From Shinella zoogloeoides (lineage in GTDB: Bacteria > Pseudomonadota > Alphaproteobacteria > Rhizobiales > Rhizobiaceae), in assembly GCF_022682305.1 (NCBI RefSeq), contig NZ_CP093528.1, positions 1,687,501-1,751,500 of the forward strand: DNA of 64,000 bases. Direction: 5' to 3'. The notes under the pieces are model-generated. The model worked only from the letters and a program-made list of their open reading frames with translations, did no database searches and had not been told where the DNA came from. Below, in pieces: positions 51,858 to 61,306 of this stretch; positions within the stretch are counted from its first letter, which is position 1; the number at the start of each line of letters is the position of its first letter. The translations under genes were made by a program, and so were the position numbers.

Positions 51858-52379
51858 CTATATCTTTCGAAAGATGATCACCTCGGAGTCCTGATAGGGA
51901 GAGCGGGCGAACGCCTGGAAGCCATGCCGTTCGGCAAGGCGTATGGACGCGACATTGTCCGGATCGATGATGCAGGTGACCTGTTTGTCGGGATGGTTCG
52001 TAGCCGCCCAGGGCAGCATCGTCCGCAGCGCCTCGCTGGCATAGCCGCGCCCCTGGAAATCCGGATGCAGGCCCCAGCCGGCTTCCAGCGTATTCTCTAT
52101 GCTGGGCGTGAGGGCGCGCCGCATCTCGTGGAAGCCGGCTTGTCCGATGAACCGGTCGGAGGCCTTGTCGATGACCGCCCAGAACCCGAACTTCATGGCC
52201 TGCCACATGCCGATATGGCGCATGAGCCGCGTCCATGACTGCTCGCGCGATTGCGGCACGCCGCCGACATAGCGCACCATCTCGGGCAGCGCCCACATCT
52301 CGGCCATGGCATCGAAGTCCTCGATGCAGGAGCCGCGCAGGATGAGGCGATCGGTTTCAAGGACAGGGATATCGGACAT
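51858..52379 (-). CDS. GNAT-family acetyltransferase (RimJ/RimL-like)
   Basis: 173 residues. It starts ETDRLILRGSCIEDFDAM, with the acetyl-CoA loop LHPDFQGRGYASEALRTM and the C-terminal IRLAERHGFQAF motif, as in RimJ/RimL-type enzymes that acetylate small molecules or protein N-termini. The substrate is unknown. It stands alone, convergent with nothing close; an AT-rich patch (51770-51840) separates it from the DUF4864 gene. Confidence 0.88.
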   Translation of the reverse strand: MSDIPVLETDRLILRGSCIEDFDAMAEMWALPEMVRYVGGVPQSREQSWTRLMRHIGMWQAMKFGFWAVIDKASDRFIGQAGFHEMRRALTPSIENTLEAGWGLHPDFQGRGYASEALRTMLPWAATNHPDKQVTCIIDPDNVASIRLAERHGFQAFARSPYQDSEVIIFRKI

Positions 52380-52631
52380 CGGGAATCACACGCAAGTCGG
52401 CGGTTGAACAGACGAAAGGAACAGGAATTTGCCCGGGCGAGGGCGCTTGTTCAAGCCACAGGCAACAGGCGGTGGAGGGAGGATACGAATCATTGCACTC
52501 TGGGGTGGCGATGCTAAGGTTTCCCGAGAACGACAGGAAACCGCAGAGCGCGCGAACGGTCACATTCCAACCGGAGCCATCCGGCCGGAATACTCACGAG
52601 CGCCTCAGCCAACCCGCCGAAAGCCTGCGCG

Positions 52632-53162
52632 ATGCAAGAGGACCACGATGCGCCGAAGCCGCGCGAACAAGGACCGTCATCGGGCGTGATCTTTCTCTCG
52701 GTCCTTCTCTTCGCCGTCTGGCTGGTCATCAACGCCTCGTTCGAAGTGCCGATCCTCATTATCGGCGTGCTCGTGTCGGTGGCGCTGTCTTTCGTCTTCA
52801 TCCGCCGCAGCGCTGTCTGGAACATTCCGGTCACACCGGCGAGGGTCCTTCATTTCATAACCTATACCGGCGTCTTCCTCGTCGAGCTGGTCAAGGCCAA
52901 TATCGAGATGCTGCGTTATGTCTATTCCCCGCGCATCGACATCCGCCCGGGCATCGTCAAGGTGAAGATGCCGCTCAAGACCCCGCTCGGCCGGCTCGCC
53001 CTTGCCAATTCCATTGCATTGACGCCCGGCTCGCTCGTCATGGACCTGCGAGGCGACGATCTCTTCATTCATTTGCTCGACGTAAAGACCGCCGACCCGG
53101 AAGAGGCGGCGCGCGCGATCACCGGCCCCTTCCACAAGCATCTGGAGGCGGTGTTTGGCTGA
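52632..53162 (+). CDS. mrpE: Mrp-type cation/proton antiporter subunit E
   Basis: 176 residues. Two or three membrane helices (residues about 18-60 and 72-100), then the conserved cytosolic domain SIALTPGSLVMDLRGDDLFIHLLDV, typical of MrpE/MnhE/PhaE. It opens the antiporter operon and overlaps mrpF by eight bases. Mrp complexes export Na+ or K+ in exchange for protons and help in alkaline or salt stress. Confidence 0.92.
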   Translation: MQEDHDAPKPREQGPSSGVIFLSVLLFAVWLVINASFEVPILIIGVLVSVALSFVFIRRSAVWNIPVTPARVLHFITYTGVFLVELVKANIEMLRYVYSPRIDIRPGIVKVKMPLKTPLGRLALANSIALTPGSLVMDLRGDDLFIHLLDVKTADPEEAARAITGPFHKHLEAVFG

Positions 53163-53415
53163 TATCATCCTGAAGATCGCCGTCGTCCTGATCTTCTTCA
53201 GCATCGTCTTCTGCGTGCTGCGGCTGGTGATCGGGAAAACCGCGGTCGACCGCGTGGTCGCCATCGACCTTCTGACGGTCGTCACGATCTCGCTCGTGGT
53301 GCTCTACGCGCATATTTCGGGGCGCTTCGTCTATGTCGATGTCGCGCTGGTTTACGGCCTCCTGAGCTTTCTGGCGGTTCTCGCCATTGCCCGGTTTCTG
53401 GAACGAAGGCCCTGA
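53155..53415 (+). CDS. mrpF: Mrp-type antiporter subunit F
   Basis: 86 residues from TTG 53155, overlapping mrpE. Three membrane helices with the conserved KTAVDRVVAIDLLTV motif of MrpF/MnhF between the first and second. MrpF of other bacteria also affects bile-salt or cholate tolerance. Confidence 0.9.
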   Translation: MADIILKIAVVLIFFSIVFCVLRLVIGKTAVDRVVAIDLLTVVTISLVVLYAHISGRFVYVDVALVYGLLSFLAVLAIARFLERRP

Positions 53416-53420
53416 TCGCG

Positions 53421-53672
53421 ATGGTCGAGTTGCTGATCCTGTTGATGTGCGGCGGCATCCTGGCAAGCGGGGTGCTGGCCGTTGTCCTTGGCAACCTGAT
53501 GGCGGCCATGGTGAGCGCGGGCCTTGCGAGCCTCTTCGCCGCGGCGTCCTATGTCCTTCTCGCCGCCCCTGACGTCGCCATGGCCGAGGCGGCGATCGGC
53601 TCAGGCCTTTCCACGCTGATCTTCCTCTACACGATCCGCAAGACGGGCGGCGGAGGGGCTGCAGATGATTGA
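53421..53672 (+). CDS. MbhD-like small antiporter subunit (DUF4040)
   Basis: 83 residues, three membrane helices. MAAMVSAGLASLFAAASYVLLAAPDVAMAEAAIGSGLSTLIFLYTI matches the DUF4040/MbhD module, which in classical Mrp lies inside MrpA's C-terminal part but in Mbh/Mbx-type complexes is a separate protein. Its presence as a separate gene classes this operon with the Mbh-like branch. Confidence 0.82.
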   Translation: MVELLILLMCGGILASGVLAVVLGNLMAAMVSAGLASLFAAASYVLLAAPDVAMAEAAIGSGLSTLIFLYTIRKTGGGGAADD

Positions 53673-54006
53673 GCTGGCCGGCAGCATCGTGATCCTCATC
53701 GGGGCGTTCTTCCTGTTTTCCGCCGGCGTCGGCGTATTGCGCATGCCGGATGTCTTCACACGTATACAGGCAGGCACAAAGGCATCGACGCTCGGCAATA
53801 TCCTCGTGCTTGCCGGCCTCGGTCTCCATCATCCAGATTGGGCGCTGAAGTTGCTGATCATCGCCTATTTCGTGCTGCTGACCAACCCGCTGGGCTCCCA
53901 CGCGCTGTCGCGGGCCGCGCACTCCATCCGCACGCCCATGGCGGCGACGACCGTCGTCGATGCGCTGCGCGACGATAGCGACAGCACCGGCGGGGAGCGG
54001 TCATGA
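53665..54006 (+). CDS. mrpG: Mrp-type antiporter subunit G
   Basis: 113 residues, overlapping the previous gene by eight bases. Three helices with the MrpG motif GVGVLRMPDVFTRIQAGTKASTLG and a following LLTNPLGSHALSRAAH. The stop overlaps the next start (ATGA). Confidence 0.92.
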   Translation: MIELAGSIVILIGAFFLFSAGVGVLRMPDVFTRIQAGTKASTLGNILVLAGLGLHHPDWALKLLIIAYFVLLTNPLGSHALSRAAHSIRTPMAATTVVDALRDDSDSTGGERS

Positions 54007-54701
54007 GACGCTTCTTCAGCCTGGTCGCCGTGCTTGCCTTCGCCGGCCTCTTCGCCAGTCTTGCCGTCGATTACGACGAGCGCAGCGCGGTCTCCTCGCT
54101 CGCCAGGCACTATCTGACAGAGGTTCCGGCCGATCTCGGCGCCCCCAACATCGTCACTGGCATCCTCATCACGTTCCGCGGCTTCGATACACTGGGGGAG
54201 GTGGCGGTCCTGTTCATGGTGGCGGCGAGCGTCGGGCTGCTGCTCGCGGGCAAAAAGGAGAGCGGCGAGCCTGTGGAGGAGGGCGACGACGTGGTGGAGC
54301 CGCCCCCGAGCGAACTGGTACGCAACGGCGCGGAGATCGTCCTTCCCATGATCTTCCTCTTCGGCGCCTATGTCATCCTGAACGGCCACCTTTCGGCCGG
54401 CGGCGGTTTCCAAGGCGGCGCGGTCGTGGCCTCCGGCGTCATGCTGCTGATACTGGCCTATCCCGCCGGGGCGATCAATCACGCCGTCCTCAGTGTGACG
54501 GAATCGCTGGCGGGCGTGGCCTATGTCCTGATCGGCATTCTCGGGATTGCGCTCGGCAGCGGCTTCCTCGACAGCCATATCCTGCCGCGCGGCGATTTCG
54601 GGGCATTCATCAGCGCGGGCGCCATTCCGGTGATTTCGGCTCTCCTCGGCATCAAGGTGGGTGCCGAACTGAGCGTCATCATCGATCGGTTTCGCAGCTA
54701 G
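54003..54701 (+). CDS. mrpB: MbhE plus MrpB fused antiporter subunit
   Basis: 232 residues. Residues 1-85 are MbhE-like (LGAPNIVTGILITFRGFDTLGEVAVLFM), followed by a charged linker (about 86-105), then the MrpB domain with ELVRNGAEIVLPMIFLFGAY and GHLSAGGGFQGGAVVASG. In classical Mrp the first part sits at the end of MrpA. The fusion of MbhE to MrpB is common in this type of operon. Confidence 0.88.
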   Translation: MRRFFSLVAVLAFAGLFASLAVDYDERSAVSSLARHYLTEVPADLGAPNIVTGILITFRGFDTLGEVAVLFMVAASVGLLLAGKKESGEPVEEGDDVVEPPPSELVRNGAEIVLPMIFLFGAYVILNGHLSAGGGFQGGAVVASGVMLLILAYPAGAINHAVLSVTESLAGVAYVLIGILGIALGSGFLDSHILPRGDFGAFISAGAIPVISALLGIKVGAELSVIIDRFRS

Positions 54702-54718
54702 ACGGGACGGGGAGCGCG

Positions 54719-55087
54719 ATGGGATTGCCGATTTCGCAGATATTGCTTTGCACGGGGTTCGTCCTCATCCTCATCGGATTCTGGGGGATGCTGACGCATC
54801 GCAACATCCTGCGCATCATCATCGGCTTCTCGCTCATCGACACCGGCATGCATATCGTCCTGGTGGCGACCGGCTACATCACCGGCGGGACCGCGCCCAT
54901 CGTCGATGCGGCGCTGTCGGCCTCGGATGCGGCCACGCGCGCCGTCGATCCGATTCCCTCGGCGCTCGTGGTGACGGCCATCGTGATCGGCTTTTCCGTC
55001 AACGCCATCCTGCTGGCCTTCGCCATCAGGCTCCATGCCGCGAAGAAAACCCTGTCGGTCGACGCATTGACGGAGTCTAAATGGTAG
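54719..55087 (+). CDS. mrpC: Mrp-type antiporter subunit C (NuoK-like)
   Basis: 122 residues from the ATG at 54719-54721, with GGGGAG upstream. Three membrane helices; NILRIIIGFSLIDTGMHIVLV holds the position of the conserved glutamate region of NuoK/MrpC. It overlaps the next gene by seven bases. Confidence 0.9.
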   Translation: MGLPISQILLCTGFVLILIGFWGMLTHRNILRIIIGFSLIDTGMHIVLVATGYITGGTAPIVDAALSASDAATRAVDPIPSALVVTAIVIGFSVNAILLAFAIRLHAAKKTLSVDALTESKW

Positions 55088-58000
55088 ACGCCCTGGTCCA
55101 TCCGATAAACATCTTCCTGCTCGGCCTAGGTGGCGGCTTCCTTATTCCGCTGCTTTACAAGATCGGCAAGCCGCTGCCGGCCATCGGCTTCGTCGTTGCG
55201 CTCGTCGGCATGACAACCATTTCCTGCATCGGCCTGTGGCGGGTCCTGGAGGCCGGCGCACCCGTCGATATCCTGACGGCCGGCAGCGTCCCGCCGTTCT
55301 CCATCAACCTGCGCTTCGGCCCGTGGGAGGCCTTTTTCGCGGCCTGCGTCAACGTCGTCGCGGTTCTCGGCGCCTGGCAGCTCCGGAACCGGCTGCGCAC
55401 CAGCTACGCGGCCCTGCTGCTCTACCTGATCCTCGTCATGGGGATCAACGGCATGGTCATGACGCGCGACCTGTTCAACCAGTTCGTCTTCCTGGAGATC
55501 ATGTCGATCGGCACCTACGGCCTCCTCGGCATGGAGCGGACACCGGCCGCCTTGTCCGCCAGCTTCAAATACATCATGGCGACCGTGGTCGCCTCGTCCT
55601 TCTTCCTGCTCGGCGCAGGCCTTCTGTACCACGTGACCGGCACGCTCAACATCGACGCCATGATCGCGGGCAGGGGGGAGATCACCGGCGCCATCGGCAT
55701 CAGCGCGGTGCTGTTCGTGCTTGCCTGCCTGGTGCTGGAACTGAAGCCGTTTCCCGCCAACGGCTGGGGGCTGGACGCCTACGAGACGGCGCCCGGCGGC
55801 GTGGCGGCGCTGATCTCCGTCGGCGTCTCTGCTGGCGTGTTCTTCGCGCTCTTCAAGCTGCTGCCGCTGTTCGAGGATTATCTCGGCATCCTCGCCCTTT
55901 CGGGCGGCGTGACCTTCCTGTTCTCCAATCTCGCCGGGCTGCGGCAGACGAACGTGCAGCGCATGCTCGGCTATTCCTCCATCGCGCAGATGGGGCTTCT
56001 GCCGCTGGCCCTCGCGCTCCTCCACCAGCTCGGCGCAGAACAATCGCTGCCGCTGGTCGTCGGCGGTCTTTTCGTCAACCATCTTCTGGCGAAGGCGGGC
56101 CTGTTCTGGCTGGCGGCCGTCGTCGCGCGTCCCGACGTCGACCGCTGGTCGGGCCTCGCCGGCAATCGCCTCGTCCTGTCCGTTCTCGCCGTGCTGGTGG
56201 TCGCGATCGCGGGCCTGCCGCCGTTCCCGGGTTTCTGGGCGAAATGGGAACTCGTCATGCAGGCCGCCGCCGGCGGGAAATCCGTCTGGATCGCCGTTAT
56301 CCTGATCGGCTCGCTATTCGAGGCGGCCTATATGTTCCGTTGGTTCAAGCATGCGACGCGCCCGGACGTTGCGGCAGACCGTTCGGCCGCAATCGACCTT
56401 CCGCTGGCCAACCTCGTTCCGGCGCTCGGCGCGGCCGTGCTGTTGTTCGCCGCCGGTTTCGTCGCGGCCACGTTTGCAGGCGCGGCCTCGCTGTGGCTGT
56501 TTGCGCCGCTCTATGCCGGCGGCGTGCTGTTCCTTCTCGACGCCCTTCCGGGGCGCGTCAAATGCGGCCTCATGCTGATAGTCGTCACGCTCTGCGGAGC
56601 GTGGATCGTTCGAGACGTCACGGGCCTGCGCGCGCTCTTCGCCATCCTGCTGCTTGCCGGCGGTGTCGTGCTGGCCTTCGCCAGCCTCTACCGTTCCGAT
56701 ATCCGCCGCGGCTTCCATGCGATGATGGCGGTGCTGCTCCTGTCCATCGCAGCCCTGTTCCGCGCCGATACCGGTCTCGAATTCTTCTTCCACTGGGAAA
56801 TCATCACGCTCTCGAGCTATTTCCTCATTGCCCAGCGGCCCGGCGCGCATCCTTACGTGCTGCAGTTCCTGTTGTTTTCGCTGGTTTCGGCCTTCTGCCT
56901 GCTCGCGGGCTTCGGAGCCGCCGCCAGCGCGAACGGCAGCCTGTCGCTTCAGGCCCTTGCGACGGCGGGACCGGAGGCCACGCGCGCCTTCATGCTGCTT
57001 GCGATCGGGTTCCTGATCAAGGCGGGGGCAGCCGGCGTCCATGTCTGGCTACCCGGCGCCTATGCCGAAGCCGATGACGACCTGTCGGCGATGCTTTCGG
57101 CCGTCATCAGCAAGGTCGCGGTCTTCGGCCTGTTCATGGTGACCTATCTCGCCATCCGTTCCGACGCCGGCCTTGAAATGGCGCATCTCATGGGATGGAT
57201 CGGCATGGCGACGACGATCGCGGGGGCGGTCATGGCGCTCCAGCAGACCGACCTGAAGCGCATGCTCGGCTATTCCAGCATGAGCCAGATCGGCTACATC
57301 GTCACCGCCATCGCGCTGATGAGCCATCTCGGCTGGGTCACCGCATTCTACCTTGTGGCCAATCACCTGATGGTCAAGGGCATCCTGTTCCTCGCGGCGG
57401 CAGCCGTCATCCTGCGCACCGGGACACGGCAGTTCGACGAAACCGGCGGGCTGGCGCGCAGTATGCCGTTCACCTTCGCCCTCGTTCTCGTCGCTCTCGT
57501 CTCGATGTCAGGCTTGCCGCCGCTTGCGGGCTTCGGCGGCAAATGGCTGCTGCTGAGCGCCATGATGGACAAGGGATGGTACGGCCTCGCGGTCGCCGGC
57601 GCGATCGCCACCTTCATCGGCTTCCTGTACATGTTTCGCTTCGGCTATTCGATTTTCCTCGGACCGAAGAGGCACGCGCGCGATGTCGTCGCGGAAGCAC
57701 CCCTGGCGCTCCTGATTCCGCAAGTCCTGCTGGCCGCGGCGATTTTCCTGCTCTCGTTCTTCCCGAAGCTGGTGATGGACCCGGTCTCGGCGGCCATCGA
57801 CCCGTATTTCGCCTCGACGCTGGTCTGGAAGGGCATGTCGCTCGAAACCATCTACGGCTACTGGAACCCGCTGCCCGTCATGGCCGTGAGCGTTGGCATT
57901 GCCGCAGTCTTGCTTGCGATTTTCCTGCTGGTCTACAAGACGGCGAGGGGACGCGGGACGTCGGACGGCACGGCCCATTTCTTCGCCTTCTACAGACGCG

Positions 58001-58185
58001 CCTTCGCGCCTCTCGGCATACCGCTCGCAACCCGCCTGTGGGACGGCGTCTGCGATGCGACAATCGGTACGGCCGGACTGGTGCGCCGCGTCTACACCGG
58101 CAACGGCCAGACCTATGTGCTCCATGTGCTCTATTATGTCCTGGCGTTGTATATCCTCGGCACGCTGCAGTTGCTGCCAGCCTGA
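55081..58185 (+). CDS. Fused double NuoL/M-type antiporter subunit (two MrpD-like modules)
   Basis: 1034 residues with about 28-30 membrane helices. It contains two complete proton-pumping modules. Module 1 (about 60-440) has NQFVFLEIMSIGTYGLLG for the key glutamate and LKPFPANGWGLDAYETAP for the key lysine. Module 2 (about 560-900) has FFHWEIITLSSYFLI and LIKAGAAGVHVWLPGAYAEADDDLSAM, the canonical NuoM/MrpD pair. Classical Mrp uses two separate proteins (MrpA and MrpD); here one chain may supply both channels. It is the last gene of the operon, with no hydrogenase or quinone-reducing genes beside it, so it should act as an antiporter. Confidence 0.87.
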   Translation: MVDALVHPINIFLLGLGGGFLIPLLYKIGKPLPAIGFVVALVGMTTISCIGLWRVLEAGAPVDILTAGSVPPFSINLRFGPWEAFFAACVNVVAVLGAWQLRNRLRTSYAALLLYLILVMGINGMVMTRDLFNQFVFLEIMSIGTYGLLGMERTPAALSASFKYIMATVVASSFFLLGAGLLYHVTGTLNIDAMIAGRGEITGAIGISAVLFVLACLVLELKPFPANGWGLDAYETAPGGVAALISVGVSAGVFFALFKLLPLFEDYLGILALSGGVTFLFSNLAGLRQTNVQRMLGYSSIAQMGLLPLALALLHQLGAEQSLPLVVGGLFVNHLLAKAGLFWLAAVVARPDVDRWSGLAGNRLVLSVLAVLVVAIAGLPPFPGFWAKWELVMQAAAGGKSVWIAVILIGSLFEAAYMFRWFKHATRPDVAADRSAAIDLPLANLVPALGAAVLLFAAGFVAATFAGAASLWLFAPLYAGGVLFLLDALPGRVKCGLMLIVVTLCGAWIVRDVTGLRALFAILLLAGGVVLAFASLYRSDIRRGFHAMMAVLLLSIAALFRADTGLEFFFHWEIITLSSYFLIAQRPGAHPYVLQFLLFSLVSAFCLLAGFGAAASANGSLSLQALATAGPEATRAFMLLAIGFLIKAGAAGVHVWLPGAYAEADDDLSAMLSAVISKVAVFGLFMVTYLAIRSDAGLEMAHLMGWIGMATTIAGAVMALQQTDLKRMLGYSSMSQIGYIVTAIALMSHLGWVTAFYLVANHLMVKGILFLAAAAVILRTGTRQFDETGGLARSMPFTFALVLVALVSMSGLPPLAGFGGKWLLLSAMMDKGWYGLAVAGAIATFIGFLYMFRFGYSIFLGPKRHARDVVAEAPLALLIPQVLLAAAIFLLSFFPKLVMDPVSAAIDPYFASTLVWKGMSLETIYGYWNPLPVMAVSVGIAAVLLAIFLLVYKTARGRGTSDGTAHFFAFYRRAFAPLGIPLATRLWDGVCDATIGTAGLVRRVYTGNGQTYVLHVLYYVLALYILGTLQLLPA

Positions 58186-58242
58186 CTGGCGAGAACAGCG
58201 TGATAGCAGCGTCGCAGTAACTAGGCGCGGCTGAAATTACTG

Positions 58243-58285
58243 GCAAGTCGCACTTCATGTGAGTTCAAGCCGAGACGCGACTTGC
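58243..58285. repeat. Facing IS30-type terminal repeats at the left edge of the IS30 element
   Basis: GCAAGTCGCACTTCAT (58243-58258) is the same as the sequence at the right IS edge (59349-59364) in the same orientation, and GCGACTTGC (58277-58285) faces it as an inverted copy. This looks like a remnant end of another copy abutting the present one; IS30-family elements like to insert next to such ends. Confidence 0.55.
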
Positions 58286-59364
58286 GGGCTCGGTGATCCT
58301 ATCCTCGCGACCGCATCTGCGCGAGCAGCTTCTGGCGGAAGACTTCGGCGGGCGTTTTGTAGCCGAGGCATTTGCGGGGCGTCGTATTCAATCGATCGCA
58401 GATTTCTTTGAGGTCATGGTCGGTGATGGAGAGCGGATCGACATCCCTCGAAAGCCATTTCCTGGCCCGGCCATTCGTATTCTCGACGGTGCCTTTCTGC
58501 CAGGGTGATTGCGGATCGCAGAACCAGGTCGCAGAGCCGATCCCGGCCTGGAGATAGGCCCAGTCGGTGAACTCCGTCCCGCGGTCGAAGGTGATCGAAC
58601 GGCGGGCGCGATGGGGCAGGGCCTGCAGCACGCCGATGAGCCGTTGCATAATCGGCCGCGACTGCCGGTCGTTGTTGCGGAGAAGAACGGCGAAGCGGCT
58701 GACGCGTTCGACCAGCGACGTCACGTTTGCCTTGCCGAACTTCTGGCGAAACTGGATGAGGTCGCATTCCCAGTGTCCGAGCTGCCTTCGATCGGCGACC
58801 ACGTCCGGGCGGCGCAAGATGTTGAGATCCGGGCTGAAGCGCTGGCCGTGTCGGCGTCTGGCATGCCGCGGCCGACGTCGTGCACGATGTTCCGGCAGAT
58901 GTTTCCAGAGCTTGATGGCGTGTCCGTCAACCGAATAGGCGAACTTGTAGATCGTTTCATGGCTGACGGAGATCGGATGGCGCTCCAGCCGCATCCGACC
59001 CGCGATTTGCTGCGGCGACCAGCCATGCATGATCCGCTCGATGACGGATTGGCGGACATGCGAGAAGCGCGCAAGCTTCCTGAGCTTGGTCCGACGCTCG
59101 CAGGCCGTGTCATGCGCCGTCACGCAATGGTAGCCACTGAGATCGGGCCATTCCTTGTCGATGTAGGCGTTTCGACGGACCTCGCGGAAGATCGTTGAGC
59201 GATGGCGCCCAAGCTCTTCGGTGATGATGTCGATGCTCACGCCAGCATGACGCCAGCGCGCAATCCTCCGGCGTTCGTTCAGGTCTATATGAGAGTAGGT
59301 GCGTTTCATGGCAGCGTCCTTGCGACGAACAACCCATTGGTATCATTTGCAAGTCGCACTTCAT
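58277..59364 (-). mobile_element. IS30-family insertion sequence
   Basis: About 1.09 kb with one full-length transposase. The ends share the inverted GCGACTTGC / GCAAGTCGC. Exact termini and target duplication are unclear because of the extra repeat on the left. It lies between the antiporter operon and purC without breaking a recognisable gene. Confidence 0.75.
58299..59309 (-). CDS. IS30-family transposase
   Basis: 336 residues. N-terminal HTH (YSHIDLNERRRIARWRHAG and VSIDIITEELGRHRSTI), then the DDE core with WECDLIQF for the first D, TFDRGTEFTDW for the second and SPWQKGTVENTNGRARKW for the E. The C-terminus TPRKCLGYKTPAEVF is the IS30 hallmark. The frame is intact, so the element could still move. 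Confidence 0.95.
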   Translation of the reverse strand: MKRTYSHIDLNERRRIARWRHAGVSIDIITEELGRHRSTIFREVRRNAYIDKEWPDLSGYHCVTAHDTACERRTKLRKLARFSHVRQSVIERIMHGWSPQQIAGRMRLERHPISVSHETIYKFAYSVDGHAIKLWKHLPEHRARRRPRHARRRHGQRFSPDLNILRRPDVVADRRQLGHWECDLIQFRQKFGKANVTSLVERVSRFAVLLRNNDRQSRPIMQRLIGVLQALPHRARRSITFDRGTEFTDWAYLQAGIGSATWFCDPQSPWQKGTVENTNGRARKWLSRDVDPLSITDHDLKEICDRLNTTPRKCLGYKTPAEVFRQKLLAQMRSRG

Positions 59365-59535
59365 CCTTGAACCCACCCCTGCACCCTAAAAAGATCGCAT
59401 AAGATAGATTATGGAACAATCATCGATGCCAGCTTGCTGCCGGCAGCCCACTCCCGCACAATTCCGCCTTGACCCGGGACCGCCCGGGGCCTTAAGCGGA
59501 ACGGCAGACGGAAACAACAGCGAAAGCCTGCCACG

Positions 59536-60489
59536 ATGAGCGATTTGCGCATTCTCTCCGACGCCCATATCCCGGAACTGCCGAACCGCTACAAGGGCAA
59601 GGTTCGCGAGAATTACGATCTGCCGGACGGCAGCCGCATCATCATCGCGACGGATCGCCTCAGCGCCTTCGACGTCATCCTGACGTCCATTCCCTTCAAG
59701 GGCCAGGTGCTGACGCAGACGGCGCGCTACTGGTTCGAGGAAACCGCCGATATCTGCCCGAACCACGTCCTGTCCTATCCCGATCCCAATGTCGTCATCG
59801 GCACGCGGCTCGATATCCTTCCCGTCGAGATCGTCGTGCGCGGCTATCTTGCCGGCACCACCAGCACATCGATCCTGACGAAATACCGCAAGGGCGAGCG
59901 CGAGATGTACGGCATCACGCTGCCGGACGGCCTCAAGGACAATGAGGAGCTGCCTCAGCCGATCATCACGCCGACCAGCAAGGCCTTCGACGGCGGCCAT
60001 GACGAGCCGCTGTCCGGCGCGGAAATCCTGGCCCAGGGTCTGCTGACGGCCGAGCAATGGGAAACAGTCTCGCGCTATGCGCTGGCGCTCTTCGCGCGCG
60101 GTCAGGCCCGGGCGGCCGAGCGCGGACTGATCCTCGTCGACACCAAATATGAATTCGGCACAGACAAGGACGGTCGCATCGTGCTCGCGGACGAGATCCA
60201 CACGCCGGATTCGAGCCGCTACTGGATTGCCGACAGCTACAAGGAAAGCTTCGCCAAGGGCGGCCGACCGGCGAGTTTCGACAAGGATTTCGTGCGTGCC
60301 TGGGTCACGGAACGGTGCGATCCCTACAAGGATCCGATCCCGGAAATCCCGCGTGACCTCATTGAGCAAACGTCGAAGGTTTACATCCAAGCCTTTGAAC
60401 AGATTACAGGAAAGACGTTTACGCCCGATCTTTCCGGCGACACGGTTCTCGACCGTATCCGCACCAATCTGAAACCTTACTTCGCCTGA
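59536..60489 (+). CDS. purC: Phosphoribosylaminoimidazole-succinocarboxamide synthase
   Basis: 317 residues, the long SAICAR-synthase type. It condenses CAIR with aspartate in purine synthesis. [27 protein letters not shown] is the ATP-binding signature; [13 protein letters not shown] and [29 protein letters not shown] are the catalytic regions. Its 3' end overlaps the convergent MBL gene by 13 bases. Rhizobia often have a second, shorter purC elsewhere with purS and purQ, so this may be one of two. Confidence 0.94.
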   Translation: MSDLRILSDAHIPELPNRYKGKVRENYDLPDGSRIIIATDRLSAFDVILTSIPFKGQVLTQTARYWFEETADICPNHVLSYPDPNVVIGTRLDILPVEIVVRGYLAGTTSTSILTKYRKGEREMYGITLPDGLKDNEELPQPIITPTSKAFDGGHDEPLSGAEILAQGLLTAEQWETVSRYALALFARGQARAAERGLILVDTKYEFGTDKDGRIVLADEIHTPDSSRYWIADSYKESFAKGGRPASFDKDFVRAWVTERCDPYKDPIPEIPRDLIEQTSKVYIQAFEQITGKTFTPDLSGDTVLDRIRTNLKPYFA

Positions 60490-61304
60490 TCTGCGGAAAG
60501 CACGGTTTCGAAGCTGAGACCATCATACGCCGGCTCCACATGGGCCGGCGTTTCCTTTTGCACGGCGTCGTAGTCGAGCGGCACATGCATATGGGTCAGG
60601 ATCGCGCGCGCCGGGTTCAGCCGCTCGATCCAGTCCAGCGCCTGGCTGAGCGACAGATGGCTCGAATGGTAGCGGTACTGCAGCGCGTCGATAATCAGCG
60701 CGTCGAGACCGGAAAGGCGCGGAACGGTCTCGTCCGGAAAATCGCTGATATCGCTACAATAGGCGACGTCGCCGATGCGGAAGCCGAGCGAATGGATCGA
60801 GCCGTGCACCTGGAGGAGGGGCTGGAACGTGATAGCGCCCCCTGCCCCTTCGATGGTCACCGGCGCATCCATCGGGTCGATCAGGTTCTCCGTCACGATG
60901 GGCGGATACATGCTGCCGGGCGGCGTTTTCAGGCAATAGCCGAAGCCCTCGCGGATGCGCTCCATCGTCGCCGCGTCGGCCCAGATCGGCACCTGCTGGT
61001 GGTTGTGCAGCACGAATCCGCGAATATCGTCGATGCCGTGGATATGGTCGGCATGCGGGTGGGTGTAGAGCACGGCGTCGATGCTCGTCACGCCAGCAGC
61101 GATCATCTGCGTGCGGAAATCCGGCCCGGTATCGATGACGACCGTCGTCTTGCCGTCCGGCCCGAACTGCTCGACCAGGAAGGCGGCGCGGGTGCGGCGG
61201 TTCTTCGGATTGGCGGAATCGCAGGCACCCCAGTCACCGGTGATGCGCGGCACGCCAGGAGACGAGCCGCAGCCGAGAATGGTGAAGCGCCGCACATAGG
61301 CCAC
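60477..61304 (-). CDS. MBL-fold metallohydrolase (PhnP-like)
   Basis: 275 residues. It starts [22 protein letters not shown], typical of the PhnP/RNase-Z-like branch, with the metal motif [16 protein letters not shown]. The lack of a phosphonate operon makes the exact substrate unknown; this group includes cyclic phosphodiesterases. It is two bases downstream of tatD in the holB-metG-tatD-MBL order conserved in Rhizobiales. Confidence 0.9.
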   Translation of the reverse strand: MAYVRRFTILGCGSSPGVPRITGDWGACDSANPKNRRTRAAFLVEQFGPDGKTTVVIDTGPDFRTQMIAAGVTSIDAVLYTHPHADHIHGIDDIRGFVLHNHQQVPIWADAATMERIREGFGYCLKTPPGSMYPPIVTENLIDPMDAPVTIEGAGGAITFQPLLQVHGSIHSLGFRIGDVAYCSDISDFPDETVPRLSGLDALIIDALQYRYHSSHLSLSQALDWIERLNPARAILTHMHVPLDYDAVQKETPAHVEPAYDGLSFETVLSADQAK

Positions 61305-61306
61305 GG

